Positions 43,025 through 53,450 of a DNA stretch of 64,000 nucleotides are shown in pieces. Position 1 is the first letter of the stretch. Each line of letters begins with the position of its first letter. Source of the DNA: Paenibacillus sp. H1-7 (GTDB taxonomy: Bacteria; Bacillota; Bacilli; Paenibacillales; NBRC-103111); contig NZ_CP031168.1 of NCBI RefSeq assembly GCF_022354825.1, positions 1,055,501-1,119,500 on the forward strand, written 5' to 3'. The notes below the pieces were generated by a model. That model worked only from the letters and a program-made list of their open reading frames with translations. It made no database searches and was not told the DNA's origin. The position numbers were made by a program, and so were the translations under genes.

Positions 43025-44626
43025 ATGTCCAAAAAGCTGATCAGCGGAGCCGTAGCGTTATCGATGTGCGTAACGCTCGCTGCATGTGGAGGAAGCGGGA
43101 GCGCACCCGCAGACAAGAAGGCGTCCGACACGTCAAGCAGCACGACTAAGGAAAGCACCCAGCAATATGGTGATACCGGAGGTCTGAAGCTGCCTTTGGT
43201 CGACAAGCCGGTTACGTTAACCTGGATGCTGCCGAGCAACTCGTCCAATATTAAGGACGACATTCTTATTGTCAAGGAACTGGAGAAACGAACGGGCATT
43301 AAAGTGCAGTTTCAGACGTATTCGCCTCAGACGTATCAGGACAAACTGAAGGTCGTCGTCGCCTCGGGCAAGCTTCCGGATATTTTCAGCGGCTTGAAGC
43401 CGGCGGAGTTGAAGAAGATCGGCAAGCAAAAAGGGGTTGTAGCGATCAATGACCACGCGGATATGCTGCCTAATTTCAAGAAGCTGTATTTGGAGCAAAA
43501 CAACTGGGTGGTCAAATCGTACGGCGACGAGAACGGCAAGCTGTACACATGGCCGATTTACGACCTGAACCGGGACGTCAATCACGGGTTCATGTACCGG
43601 AAGGACGTATTCGACAAGCTCGGGATCAAGGAATGGACGAATACCGAGGAATTTTACCAGGCGCTCAAAAAGGTGAAGGAAGCGTACCCGAATACGTATC
43701 CGTACGCCTCCAAAGGGCTGGCCAACATTTTCAGAGACTGGTCCTACGGTTGGGGAATCGGCGGAGAGCAGTATCCCGCATATTACGACGAGAAGGATAA
43801 AACCTGGAAATACGCAAGCGTCCAGCCGGCGCATAAGGATATGCTCGATTTCATGAAGAAGCTGTACAACGAAGGCTTGATGGACCCCGAATTTTTGACC
43901 GATACGCAGGATTCGTGGACGACGAAGATGACGAGCGGCAAATCGTTCGTCACCTGGGATTGGATCGGCAGACTGGATTTGTTCTACAACCAGATCAAAG
44001 CGCAAAATCCCGAGTACAACATGCGGTACGCGAATCCGATCGGACCTACGGGCAATGTCCGTACGCTCCCCAAAGTTTCCGATTTTAGCATAGCCGTAGC
44101 AAACAATAAGAATAAAGACGCGGCGCTCAAGCTGCTCGATTACTTGACCAGCCCGTCCGGCGGAGAGCTGATGACGATCGGCGTGGAAGGGGTCAACTTC
44201 AAATGGGGTGACGACAAGCGTCCCGTTTATCCGCAATTGGCCGATCTGCCTCTGATCGATATCAGCGTGCTTGAGGACCGTTACGGTATGTGGCTGGAGG
44301 GCGCTTATTTGAGACCGGACCGTCGCAGCGTTTATTACAAGCTGTCGGAGAAGGAGCAGGAAGCGCAAGATAAAATAATGAAAACCAACAAGCGGGAGCC
44401 GATGGACCCTATTCTGAATTTTACGGATGAGGAAATTTCGGTGCTTGCGGAGCTGCAAACCTCGCTGCAGAAGTCGGCGGAGGAATTCAACGCGAAATAC
44501 ATTTTGGACAAAAAATACGGCGACCCGCAATGGGAGGAATGGAAAAAAACCACCGCCAAAAACGGACTCGACCGATACATCCAAATCTACAACGACGCCC
44601 AAAAGCGGTACGATAAGGCGAAGTAA
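43025..44626 (+). CDS. Extracellular solute-binding lipoprotein (LplA-type)
   Basis: A 533-residue binding protein of the long LplA/YtcQ type used in CUT1 importers for oligosaccharides. The lipobox LAAC (Cys near residue 21) is followed by a Gly/Ser/Asp/Lys linker. The family segments YTWPIYDLNRDVNHGFMYRKDVFDKLGI and GLMDPEFLTDTQDSWTTKMTSGKSF are present. AGGGGAGG precedes ATG 43025. It is the first gene of the operon with two permeases and a membrane-bound AraC regulator. The ATPase is not encoded here; such importers commonly share a distant MsmX-type ATPase. Confidence 0.94.
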   Translation: MSKKLISGAVALSMCVTLAACGGSGSAPADKKASDTSSSTTKESTQQYGDTGGLKLPLVDKPVTLTWMLPSNSSNIKDDILIVKELEKRTGIKVQFQTYSPQTYQDKLKVVVASGKLPDIFSGLKPAELKKIGKQKGVVAINDHADMLPNFKKLYLEQNNWVVKSYGDENGKLYTWPIYDLNRDVNHGFMYRKDVFDKLGIKEWTNTEEFYQALKKVKEAYPNTYPYASKGLANIFRDWSYGWGIGGEQYPAYYDEKDKTWKYASVQPAHKDMLDFMKKLYNEGLMDPEFLTDTQDSWTTKMTSGKSFVTWDWIGRLDLFYNQIKAQNPEYNMRYANPIGPTGNVRTLPKVSDFSIAVANNKNKDAALKLLDYLTSPSGGELMTIGVEGVNFKWGDDKRPVYPQLADLPLIDISVLEDRYGMWLEGAYLRPDRRSVYYKLSEKEQEAQDKIMKTNKREPMDPILNFTDEEISVLAELQTSLQKSAEEFNAKYILDKKYGDPQWEEWKKTTAKNGLDRYIQIYNDAQKRYDKAK

Positions 44627-44647
44627 TGCGATGGGAGGAGTGAAACC

Positions 44648-45613
44648 GTGCAGCAACCGAGCGTAAAGGCAACCACCGCGCGTACCGACACAGGAGCCCC
44701 ATCCCGATGGTCGGCCATAATCAAGCATATCAAGAGGGACCGGCAGCTTCTGCTGCTGTTCATCCCCTGCATCCTGTTCTATGTCCTGTTCCGTTACGGG
44801 CCGCTGTACGGTTTGGTCATTGCGTTCAAAGACTACAGCGTGTTTGCCGGCGTATGGGGCAGCGACTGGGTCGGGCTGAAGCATTTCGCCAAGTTTTTCA
44901 GCAACAGCGATTTCTGGATCCTGTTCCGCAACACGCTGTTGCTTGGCTTCTATACTTTGGTGTTCGGGTTTCCGTTCCCGATTTTGCTGGCCATATTGCT
45001 GAATGAAGTCAGGAAGCAGTGGTTCAAGAAGACGGTCCAGACGTTAAGCTATCTTCCGGCCTTCTTATCCGTCGTAATTATTTGCAGCATGATTATCGAT
45101 TTTCTATCCCCGGTCAACGGATTGTTCAACCAGCTTCTATCGAGCATCGGCTTCGAGAAAACGTATTTTCTCATCGACCCCGGCTGGTTCCGTCCGATCT
45201 ATGTCATTTCGGAAATTTGGGGCACGGTAGGCTATGAGGCCATCATTTATTTGGCGGCCATCGCGGGAATTAATCCGACGCTATATGAGGCGGCTCGAGT
45301 AGACGGTGCCAGGAGAATGCAGATGATCCGGCATATTACGATCCCCGGGCTGCTGCCTACCCTGCTTGTCATGTTTATTTTAAAGACGGGTTCGATGATC
45401 CGTATCGGCTATGAAAAGGTGCTGCTCCTGTACAACCCGATGACCTACGATGTGGCTGACGTCTTCTCCACGTACGTGTACCGCAAAGGCTTGATCGAAT
45501 CGAACTACAGCTATGCGGCGGCCGTCGGGATGTTCGAGGCTCTGGTAGCGATGGTGATGCTGCTTGGAGCGAATGCTCTAGCCAAGAGGATTGGAGGGAA
45601 CGGATTATGGTAG
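44648..45613 (+). CDS. ABC transporter permease (LplB-type)
   Basis: A 321-residue inner-membrane protein with six predicted hydrophobic segments from about residue 35 (LLLLFIPCILFYVLFRYGPLYG). The EAA-type cytoplasmic loop YEAARVDGARRMQMIRHITIPGLLPTL (about 215-240) docks the ATPase. GTG 44648 follows GGGAGGAG. It overlaps the next permease gene by 7 bp. It forms the translocation pore with that partner. Confidence 0.94.
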   Translation: MQQPSVKATTARTDTGAPSRWSAIIKHIKRDRQLLLLFIPCILFYVLFRYGPLYGLVIAFKDYSVFAGVWGSDWVGLKHFAKFFSNSDFWILFRNTLLLGFYTLVFGFPFPILLAILLNEVRKQWFKKTVQTLSYLPAFLSVVIICSMIIDFLSPVNGLFNQLLSSIGFEKTYFLIDPGWFRPIYVISEIWGTVGYEAIIYLAAIAGINPTLYEAARVDGARRMQMIRHITIPGLLPTLLVMFILKTGSMIRIGYEKVLLLYNPMTYDVADVFSTYVYRKGLIESNYSYAAAVGMFEALVAMVMLLGANALAKRIGGNGLW

Positions 45614-46470
45614 GAGAGCGCAGGATATCTCTGTTTGTCATACTCAATGCCATTGTGCTTACCTGTGTCGCCATAGCTACGCTCTATCCCGTGCTCTACA
45701 TTACGGCGGTTTCCTTGAGCGATACGGCCTCCGTTATTCAGGGGAAGGTGTTCCTGTTTCCTAAAGGATGGAACCTGGACGCCTACAGGGAAGTGCTAAA
45801 GAACGATAAAATACCGCGGGCTTATTTGAACTCAATCTATTATACGGGTCTCGGCACCTTCATCAATTTGCTCTTTACCGCCGTTGCGGCATATCCGTTG
45901 TCTCAGCGGACGTTTTTCGGCCGAAAGTTTTTTATGCTCGCCATTGTGATGACGATGTTCTTCAATGCCGGAATTATCCCGACCTATATGGTCGTGCAGC
46001 AGCTGGGGCTCATCGATACGGTGTGGGCGCTCGTACTGCCGAATGCGATATGGACGATGGAATTGATTATTTTGAAAAGCTTTTACGAAAACATGTCGAC
46101 CCAAATACGCGAGGCGGCGCTTATTGACGGCGCTTCGGACTACCGGATTTTGTTCAGCATCGTCATCCCGCTCTCCAAACCGGCGCTTGCTTCCATCGGC
46201 TTGTTCTACTTCATGGGGCACTGGAACAGCTTTTTTATTCCGATGATTTATTTGAATGACAAGGATATGTATCCGCTGCAGGTCGTGTTGAGGGATATGC
46301 TGCTGTTCAATGCCGAAAATGACGCAGGACTTGTGGACCGTGCCGCCTTGGCTCCGCAAGCGATGAAGAACGCCACGATCGTGCTGTCGATGATCCCCGT
46401 TATGCTTATTTATCCGTTTGCGCAAAAGTATTTTGCGAAAGGGGTGATGCTGGGCTCGGAAAAGGGTTGA
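45607..46470 (+). CDS. ABC transporter permease (LplC-type)
   Basis: A 287-residue inner-membrane protein with six hydrophobic segments and the EAA-type loop REAALIDGASDYRILFSIVIPLSKPAL (about 175-200). It ends in YPFAQKYFAKGVMLGSEKG, like the partial permease at 1-215. Its ATG overlaps the stop of the LplB-type gene, with GGAGGGAACG upstream. It pairs with that permease to import the ligand of the 43025 lipoprotein. Confidence 0.94.
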   Translation: MVGERRISLFVILNAIVLTCVAIATLYPVLYITAVSLSDTASVIQGKVFLFPKGWNLDAYREVLKNDKIPRAYLNSIYYTGLGTFINLLFTAVAAYPLSQRTFFGRKFFMLAIVMTMFFNAGIIPTYMVVQQLGLIDTVWALVLPNAIWTMELIILKSFYENMSTQIREAALIDGASDYRILFSIVIPLSKPALASIGLFYFMGHWNSFFIPMIYLNDKDMYPLQVVLRDMLLFNAENDAGLVDRAALAPQAMKNATIVLSMIPVMLIYPFAQKYFAKGVMLGSEKG

Positions 46471-46519
46471 GTGGATACATGTGGAATATATGTTGGATGA
46501 CATCGTGTGAGGTGACGCA

Positions 46520-48769
46520 ATGAACCGATTAATCGCCAACCGGGGGCTGCTGCAAATTTTTTTCGCTTTGCTGCTAGTCATCGCCATCATGTTAGCATCC
46601 AACTATGTCGTCTACAAAAACTCGATTTCCGGCATTTACGAAACCGTGGCGCAAAACAACAGGCTGGTCATCAAAAACATTATTCAATCGTTCGACAGCA
46701 GCTTCAAGACCGTGAACAATCTTGTGTTCGCGATTCATGGATTGCCTTACGACAGCTTGGCCTCGCAGGAAGACGGGCGTCTCGATATGGCCAAAGTGTA
46801 TTCGATGCAGGATAACCTATCTACGCTAATCTCTTCGGTCGATTTTATTGAAAATGCGGTAGTCTTCTATAATAATGCCGATCTGGCGATTACCGCCAAA
46901 GGCACCAGCGATATGAAGCATCTGTTCAATACGAAATACAAGCACGACCGGTACAATGCCGAGTACTGGAGATCGTTCACCAAATCGAGTCATCCGTTCA
47001 AGCTGTTCCCGGCCGATGAGTTCACGGTGCTGAACGAGAATCTGAGCCAAGCATCGAGACGGTTGATGGTGGCTGTGGACGGCAATAAGGTGCGGCTGTC
47101 CGATAAAAATGTCATGTTGTTAATCGATGTGGACAGACTGCTGCAGCAGATTGACCTGACCACGATGATTCCAGGCGCTTCCTTGATCGTGCTCGATGCG
47201 GAGCGCAATGTGGTGCTGAGTACGGACACCAATTGGGATTTGGCCGAGGTGCTGGACGATATTTATATGAATCCATCGCGGGAAGCGTCGGTTACCCGTA
47301 AAAATTTCGAATACAACGTGTACAAATCCGACTATAACGACTTTATTTACATTAATAAGGTCCCTTACCAATTCCGCAATGTCGGCTGGGTAACGAATGC
47401 GAATCTTTGGATCATGATCAGCTCCATCGTCTGCGCCGTTCTGTTGTCCGCACTTCTTAGCACTTATTTGTACAGACCCGTTAAAGATATTTTGAAGCTG
47501 CTTGGAGGCGGGACCAGCAAGGGCAACGACTTTCGCAAAATTTACAGCGGTATCGTCAAAGTCCAGCAGGAAAACGAAGCGCTCCAAAAGCAAATTGAAT
47601 TTGTGAAGGCGGAGATGCGCCGGGGCGTGTTCCTGCAAACGCTGGACGGGTATGCCCACACTCCGGAGTTCGAATATCAAATTCAGCAATATTACCCGTA
47701 TTTTTTCCGGGAACGGTATTTCGTTATGGCTGCGGTACAGCTAAGACGTCTGGATGATAACGATTCAGCGGCCTTAAGCGTTGAGGACCTCGCTGAGTCG
47801 ATCCGTAACGGGCTTCGGAAGACGGCCGACCATGTCGTCGTATTTCACACGGGCGGACTACAGTTTCTGGCACTTGTCGGAATCGATGAATCGTCGGACC
47901 GGAAGAAGGTGATGGACGGTCTGGAGGCATATTTGAAGCGCTCTGAGAAGGAGGAGCTGTACGGCTTCAAGCTGTGGGCGTGCGTCAGCAAGCGATATGA
48001 GTCCAAAATCATCCACTGCAGCGCAGCCTACCAAGATATCGTGGACGGGATCCGCTACCGTCAAGTTGGTATACCGCGTTTCGTTATCGATACGGAGTCC
48101 GTTCGTTACGCTTGGGATATTTATTTTCCGTTCGAGAAGATCGAGAAGCTGTCCAACAGTCTGGTTAGCGGAAAAACCGAGGACGGCCTCCGTCTCGTGG
48201 ATGAAATCATGCAGGAAAATGCAGGCCGCCATATTCATCATCATCAATTGGGCCATATCGCCAAAAGCATCTTTTATCACTTGTTGAAGCAAGCGGACGG
48301 TTCCGCAGCGAACGGCAAGGAGCTGTACAGGCTGGAGACGGATTTCTGCCGTCAAGTCGATCACGCCGACGATTATAAAGACGTCCGGGACGCGCTTCAG
48401 GATGTGGTACGGTACATAGGCGGCAAGCGGGGACAAGACTCGAAGAGCAAGCTGAATGCCGCATTCATCTCCCAATATATCGAGCTGCATTATATGGAAA
48501 ATTTGTATCTCGACCATATGGCCGAGGTGCTGGACACGAGCCCCAAATATTTCTCCAACTATTTCAAAAAAACGTTCGGTATCGGTTACGTCGAGTACCT
48601 TAACAAGGTCCGGCTGTCTCACGCCAAGGAATTTTTGAAGCAAACGGATCTGAGTGTGGCTGAAATCGGGGAAAAGACCGGTTATTTGAACGCATCTACT
48701 TTTACGACTACCTTCAAAAAATATGTCGGCATTTCTCCGACCGAGTACCGGAAGAAGCCGGTGGATTGA
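46520..48769 (+). CDS. Membrane-bound AraC-family regulator with extracytoplasmic sensor
   Basis: A 749-residue protein. TM1 lies at about residues 10-30 (LLQIFFALLLVIAIMLASNYVV). An external dCache-like sensor spans about 31-295, and TM2 about 297-320 (LWIMISSIVCAVLLSALLSTYLY). Then come a HAMP-like/coiled-coil linker and cytoplasmic region, and a C-terminal AraC double HTH (about 655-749: LDHMAEVLDTSPKYFSNYFKK; VAEIGEKTGYLNASTFTTTFKKYVG). This architecture is common beside CUT1 importers in Paenibacillus and lets an external signal act on DNA without a separate kinase. It lies 49 bp after the permease gene. Confidence 0.92.
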   Translation: MNRLIANRGLLQIFFALLLVIAIMLASNYVVYKNSISGIYETVAQNNRLVIKNIIQSFDSSFKTVNNLVFAIHGLPYDSLASQEDGRLDMAKVYSMQDNLSTLISSVDFIENAVVFYNNADLAITAKGTSDMKHLFNTKYKHDRYNAEYWRSFTKSSHPFKLFPADEFTVLNENLSQASRRLMVAVDGNKVRLSDKNVMLLIDVDRLLQQIDLTTMIPGASLIVLDAERNVVLSTDTNWDLAEVLDDIYMNPSREASVTRKNFEYNVYKSDYNDFIYINKVPYQFRNVGWVTNANLWIMISSIVCAVLLSALLSTYLYRPVKDILKLLGGGTSKGNDFRKIYSGIVKVQQENEALQKQIEFVKAEMRRGVFLQTLDGYAHTPEFEYQIQQYYPYFFRERYFVMAAVQLRRLDDNDSAALSVEDLAESIRNGLRKTADHVVVFHTGGLQFLALVGIDESSDRKKVMDGLEAYLKRSEKEELYGFKLWACVSKRYESKIIHCSAAYQDIVDGIRYRQVGIPRFVIDTESVRYAWDIYFPFEKIEKLSNSLVSGKTEDGLRLVDEIMQENAGRHIHHHQLGHIAKSIFYHLLKQADGSAANGKELYRLETDFCRQVDHADDYKDVRDALQDVVRYIGGKRGQDSKSKLNAAFISQYIELHYMENLYLDHMAEVLDTSPKYFSNYFKKTFGIGYVEYLNKVRLSHAKEFLKQTDLSVAEIGEKTGYLNASTFTTTFKKYVGISPTEYRKKPVD

Positions 48770-48811
48770 GCGGGCGATTATATCGCCGTGCCTGAAAAAG
48801 GAGGCAAGGAA

Positions 48812-49825
48812 ATGAAGGCGGTTGCCGCTTGGAAAGGGAGCATCATCATTGCGGACGTGGAGCCCGGTAATCCGCAGGAGGGTCATGTCCTCGTACGCAC
48901 CGAGTATTCCGCCATAAGTCCGGGAACGGAGATGTCTTTTCTCCGCAAAGCTTCGGACCAGCAAGTCCTGCTCGGGTACAGTGCGGTCGGCATCGTCGAG
49001 CAGGTCGGCGATAACGTGACCGGCCTGGAGCCTGGACAGAGGGTAGCCTGCTACGGGGCACCCTATGTGAAGCATGCGGAACGGTTTACGGTTCCGGCCA
49101 ACTTAACTGCCGCCGTGCCGGAGCATGTCCGGCCGGAGGAGGCTGCCTTCGCCGGGCTGGGGGCGATAGCGATACATGCGCTGCGCACCGCCGATCTCCG
49201 GTTCGGCGAGTCCGCCGTTGTCGTAGGCCTGGGCATACTCGGGCAGCTTCTTGCCCAGATCGCTTCTGCAGCGGCATTTCGCGTTGCGGGGCTTGACTTG
49301 AACCCGCGTCGGGCGGAGCTGCTTCGCGGGCATGGAATCGGGCATTCGTTCGACAGCCCGGAGCGGCTGGAAGGTGAGCTCATAGGGTTCACCGGCGGCG
49401 TCCATGGCGCGGACAGCGTGCTGCTGTGTGCGAGCGGTCCCGGTGAGGAGCTCATCAACCGTTCGCTGCAGTGGATTCGGGATAAAGGAAAAATCGTCAT
49501 CGTCGGTGACTTATCGATGGAGTTTTCGCGGGCGATGATGTTCGGCAAGGAAGCGCAGGTGCTTATCTCCCGCGCCGGCGGCCCCGGACGTTATGATGCG
49601 CAGTACGAGCTGGAAAACCGGGATTATCCGATCGGCTACGTGCGTTGGACGGAAGGGAGAAATATCGGCGAATACATTCGCCTGCTGTCGGAGAAGCGTA
49701 TCTCCGTCCTGCCGCTAATCTCGGATCGAGTTCCGATGGAGCGTGCCGAGGAGGCATACGTCAAATATAAAAGCGATCCCTCATCCATTATGGGGACGCT
49801 GCTGACATACGGCAAGCAAGGCTAG
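48812..49825 (+). CDS. Zinc-type alcohol dehydrogenase-like oxidoreductase
   Basis: A 337-residue MDR-superfamily protein. The GroES-like N-terminal domain (ISPGTEMSFLRK; LGYSAVGIVEQVGDNVTGLEPGQRVACYG) is followed by the Rossmann domain (SAVVVGLGILGQLLAQIA near residue 140). The catalytic zinc ligands of classical enzymes are not all evident (no CxxD near residue 40), and a structural four-Cys lobe is missing. ATG 48812 follows AAAGGAGG. It is likely the last gene of the importer locus, acting on the imported sugar or a derivative in the cytoplasm. Confidence 0.87.
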   Translation: MKAVAAWKGSIIIADVEPGNPQEGHVLVRTEYSAISPGTEMSFLRKASDQQVLLGYSAVGIVEQVGDNVTGLEPGQRVACYGAPYVKHAERFTVPANLTAAVPEHVRPEEAAFAGLGAIAIHALRTADLRFGESAVVVGLGILGQLLAQIASAAAFRVAGLDLNPRRAELLRGHGIGHSFDSPERLEGELIGFTGGVHGADSVLLCASGPGEELINRSLQWIRDKGKIVIVGDLSMEFSRAMMFGKEAQVLISRAGGPGRYDAQYELENRDYPIGYVRWTEGRNIGEYIRLLSEKRISVLPLISDRVPMERAEEAYVKYKSDPSSIMGTLLTYGKQG

Positions 49826-50101
49826 CCGCAGAGACTTGCGCAGCCTTGCACTGCCTCGCCCGGCCGGGTCTGTTTTAGTTCCGGCTTGCTTTGGCGTACC
49901 CTCCGGCAGGCTCCGGAGTGCTGGTAACCTGTTCGTGCGGCGGCTGATGCTCCATTGAAATGGCCTCTCCGATGTTCAGTCGCGTGTCGCATATCGGCGT
50001 TTGGGGCGGTTCGTACACTCCTTTCGCTGAAATCCTATGGAGTTTTTATAACTGTAAGGGAAGTCAATCGAACGTTTCAGGACCAAAAAGGAGGCTGTGT
50101 A

Positions 50102-53100
50102 ATGAAAAAGACTGTCTTCATGTTGTTATTGTGTCTAGCGATTATAATGGCGGGCTTCGGAGGGGGATCGGCTACGGCGGCCACAACGGCCGCTGCGGAA
50201 AGCCGGCTATCTCAGAAAACGTACGGGACACCGGAAGAGCTGCTCGTCCCCAACAATTATACCGTTGCTGTGTTTAACGGGACGACCGGCAAGGAAGAAG
50301 GGCGCAACGTGCTGTATGCGACAAGCAAGGGCAAGCCGGGGCAGCTCAACGTGATCGATCTGGATGATTACAAGCTGCTGCGCAGTATCCCTATCGGTCC
50401 ATCGGAAAGCTCGTGGGCGCATACGGTCGCTTCCGACGGGACGCTGTACCTTGCGGCGGATGGCGGCGGCGCAAGACTGTGGAGCTATTCTCCCGTGACG
50501 CACACTCCCGTGCAGGTCGCCCAGTTCGACGGGCAATCGGTTCCGAACAGCATTACGACGGACGAACAAGGACGCGTCTATGTCGGTACGTATCCCGGAG
50601 GCAAAGTGTATCAATATGACCCTGCCACCAAGCAGGTCAAGGATTACGGGCGGGTCATCGGCGCGACCGATCAGGAATATGTCCGCTCCATCGCGTATCA
50701 AGGTGGTAATATTTACGCCGGAACTGCCCATCGGCAAATTGTCCGGGTAAATCTGGAAACAGGTGAAAAAACGAATATCGCGGCGTCTTTAACTGTAAAG
50801 AATGATACCGTCTATGATCTGGATACGATCGACGACCGATTTTTGTTCGCCCGCTATACGGACGGCAGCGGAGTTCCGGGAGAGGGGTACCTCTATGACA
50901 CGCAAACCGGGTCTTGGCTGGACGTTGAGCTGGAGAACGTGACAGGGCTGCACGCTACCGATTCCCTTGACGGCAAGCTCTACTATATGTCGGATAAAAT
51001 GCTGAAAACGTTCGATCTCGCGACCCATGCGGTGGAATCGACCGGAATGGCGTACGGCAGCGGCTTGCGCGGCGCGAACTGGGTGGAGTTCCCTAATCAT
51101 CCTGAGCTGCCTGGCAAAACCTTGGTGACGGTCCGGTACGACGGCGGCGTCACGTTGATGAATATCGCGACGAAGCAAGTTATTTTGCAGCCGCCTGTCA
51201 TTCCGGGACTGCCGGGCGTCGTCAACCGGCTGCAGAGCGTATCCCCGACGCAGCTGATTACGACGGGTTCGCAGGCCCGGTCTTCGCTTGTCGATCTGAC
51301 GACCAACACTGCCAAGCCGTTCAGCATCAATCAGGCGGACAGTGTCTATCCGGTCGGCAGCAAGGTGTATATGGGCGTCTATCCGGAAGGCGGACTGTAT
51401 GAGTACGATCTTACGGTTGAATCCGGTGCGACCAATCCGAAGCGTCTAGCCGTGCTCGGCAACGATCAGGAGAGGCTTGTGAACATCACGGGCGGTGCAG
51501 GGAAGATTTTCGTCTCGACGATATCCGGCTACGGAACACTTGGCGGCTCCTTGACCGTGTACGACCCGGCAACCGGGGAGACGAAGGTGCACCGCAATGT
51601 CGTTCAAAATCAGAGTGTGCTTAGCACGGCCTTCTATAACGGCAAGCTGTTCGGCTCTACAACGATTCGCGGCGGCCTTGGTTCCGAGCCGACGGAAGCG
51701 GAGGCAAAAATTTTCGTCTGGGACGTAGCGAGCGAGCAGAAGATCGCCGAATTCCCGCTCAGAGTTCCAGGGCTGGAGAAGCCAATCTTCATAGGCGATT
51801 TGTCCGCAGGACCGGACGGCTTGATCTGGGGCGCGTCTTACGAATATCTTTTCGCGATAGATCCGAATACGTATCAAATCGTCAAAAGCAAGAAAATTTA
51901 TCCGCAGCTGAATTTCAGCCAATGGGCGCATCATCCGCTCCGCTGGTCGGCAGACGGTCTGCTGTACGTGCTGTTCAATAACAAATTGACGGTAATCGAT
52001 CCCGACACATTGGAATTCCGCACGTTGGCGGATACGTCCCGCTTCGACTTGGGAATGGACGGACACTTGTACTTCACGGATCAGGCTACGAATACGATTT
52101 TGTATCGAATGAAGGTTGACGGCGAAGTGGTGGAGGAGCCGGCTGGTATCCCAGTTCCCGTGCGTAACGCCGGATTGGAGGAGCAGGTATCGGGCGGCGC
52201 CATTCCAGGCTGGAGCCCTCTGTTCGCCTCCGGAACCGACTATTATTACGAGCTTAGCAAAGAACGCAGTTTAACCGGCGCTGCAAGCTTGAAAATTACG
52301 GATAAACTGCGTACCGCATCCGTAGCTTTGCAAAGCGATAAAATTCCGGTTACCCCCGGAGAAGAATATAAGGCGAGCGTCAATATTTATATCGAATCTG
52401 GCCAACCGGGCTTCATGTTCCGCTTCTTCGATAAAAACAACGCGACGCTCTCGACGTTGGAGCAGCATTTGGATGAATCGAGGCTGGCGCAATGGCAGAA
52501 GGTGACGCTGAAAGGAAAAGCCCCCGACAATGCCGCTTATGCGAGGCTCATTGCGGTGACGAGCCGATATAACATAGCGACTGCATACTACGACGACTTC
52601 TCCGTCACTGTCAAGGATACAACGCCGCCGAGTTCCTTTGCCGCCGTAACTCCGGCACCTAACGAGAACGGATGGATCAATCGCAGCGTGGAAGTCTCTA
52701 TTACAGCGGAGCATGCCGACGCTATAACGTATGCTGCAGAAGGGGCGCAGCCGATTCAACAGGTGAGGGTCAAAGGAAACGCGGTGCAGTTTCCTATAGC
52801 GGGCGAAGGAGTGACGAGCGTTACTTACTCGGCTTCTAATGGCAGTGTCCAGCAGCAGGAACCAGGTAAGCTGGAGATTCGGATCGATAAGACGGCTCCT
52901 GAAGTACGTTTCTCCGGTGAGCGAGCCTATACGGTACAGCAGGCCGTTTACATTGGTTGTACGGCAAGTGATGCACTGTCCGGCCTGGCAGGCGATCCGT
53001 GCTCGGGATTGCTGGTCAACCGCCCTGCGTATACGTTCGAGCCAGGAAGCCATCAGGTTGCCGTATCCGCCACGGATAAGGCTGGGAACACAAGCTCAGC

Positions 53101-53353
53101 CATGTTTACCTATGACGTCTCTGTTACTTACGAGGGAGTGAATGCCCTCATTCGCCAGTTCGTGACGGAACGGCCGGTAGCGGAAGCTCTTTGCAGAGAG
53201 CTGTCGCTGGCCCAGGAAGCAGAGGAGCGGGGGAAACCGCAAATCAAGCAAGCCATTCTCCTAGCATTCGGTCATCAGGTGGACGCCTTGAGCGGCAAAA
53301 AAATGACTGCCGAGCAAGCGGCGGTTTTGAAGAAGTTGGCGGGGTATTTATAG
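50102..53353 (+). CDS. Secreted multidomain beta-propeller protein with CBM-like, Ig-like and FIMAH-like domains
   Basis: A 1083-residue exported protein. The signal peptide (MKKTVFMLLLCLAIIMAGFG, cleavage near ATA-A) is followed by a long region of propeller-type repeats (about 30-680: DEQGRVYVGTYPGGKVYQYDPATK; GKLYYMSDKMLKTFD). A carbohydrate-binding-like sandwich spans about 690-835 (VRNAGLEEQVSGGAIPGWSP to YYDDFSVTV). Two Ig-like DTTPPS/IDKTAPEV domains (about 838-1005) and a C-terminal FIMAH-like helical domain (about 1010-1083: VNALIRQFVTE; QAAVLKKLAGYL) follow. AAAGGAGG precedes ATG 50102. It may act on or bind polysaccharides outside the cell. It has its own terminator. Confidence 0.88.
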   Translation: MKKTVFMLLLCLAIIMAGFGGGSATAATTAAAESRLSQKTYGTPEELLVPNNYTVAVFNGTTGKEEGRNVLYATSKGKPGQLNVIDLDDYKLLRSIPIGPSESSWAHTVASDGTLYLAADGGGARLWSYSPVTHTPVQVAQFDGQSVPNSITTDEQGRVYVGTYPGGKVYQYDPATKQVKDYGRVIGATDQEYVRSIAYQGGNIYAGTAHRQIVRVNLETGEKTNIAASLTVKNDTVYDLDTIDDRFLFARYTDGSGVPGEGYLYDTQTGSWLDVELENVTGLHATDSLDGKLYYMSDKMLKTFDLATHAVESTGMAYGSGLRGANWVEFPNHPELPGKTLVTVRYDGGVTLMNIATKQVILQPPVIPGLPGVVNRLQSVSPTQLITTGSQARSSLVDLTTNTAKPFSINQADSVYPVGSKVYMGVYPEGGLYEYDLTVESGATNPKRLAVLGNDQERLVNITGGAGKIFVSTISGYGTLGGSLTVYDPATGETKVHRNVVQNQSVLSTAFYNGKLFGSTTIRGGLGSEPTEAEAKIFVWDVASEQKIAEFPLRVPGLEKPIFIGDLSAGPDGLIWGASYEYLFAIDPNTYQIVKSKKIYPQLNFSQWAHHPLRWSADGLLYVLFNNKLTVIDPDTLEFRTLADTSRFDLGMDGHLYFTDQATNTILYRMKVDGEVVEEPAGIPVPVRNAGLEEQVSGGAIPGWSPLFASGTDYYYELSKERSLTGAASLKITDKLRTASVALQSDKIPVTPGEEYKASVNIYIESGQPGFMFRFFDKNNATLSTLEQHLDESRLAQWQKVTLKGKAPDNAAYARLIAVTSRYNIATAYYDDFSVTVKDTTPPSSFAAVTPAPNENGWINRSVEVSITAEHADAITYAAEGAQPIQQVRVKGNAVQFPIAGEGVTSVTYSASNGSVQQQEPGKLEIRIDKTAPEVRFSGERAYTVQQAVYIGCTASDALSGLAGDPCSGLLVNRPAYTFEPGSHQVAVSATDKAGNTSSAMFTYDVSVTYEGVNALIRQFVTERPVAEALCRELSLAQEAEERGKPQIKQAILLAFGHQVDALSGKKMTAEQAAVLKKLAGYL

Positions 53354-53385
53354 ACCGAGGAAAGAGTAGCCCCGGAACATAGGAA

Positions 53386-53432
53386 AAGACGCTCCCGAGA
53401 TCGCTTTACAAGAGGCGACGGGGGCGTCTTAT
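53386..53432. terminator. Terminator between the propeller gene and the ADP-ribose operon
   Basis: AGACGCTCCCG pairs with CGGGGGCGTCT around a loop holding a small CGC/GCG stem; TTATTT follows on the plus strand. It can serve the convergent operon less well (TCTTTTCC on the minus strand). Confidence 0.75.
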
Positions 53433-53450
53433 TTATCTTGGGAAGCAATA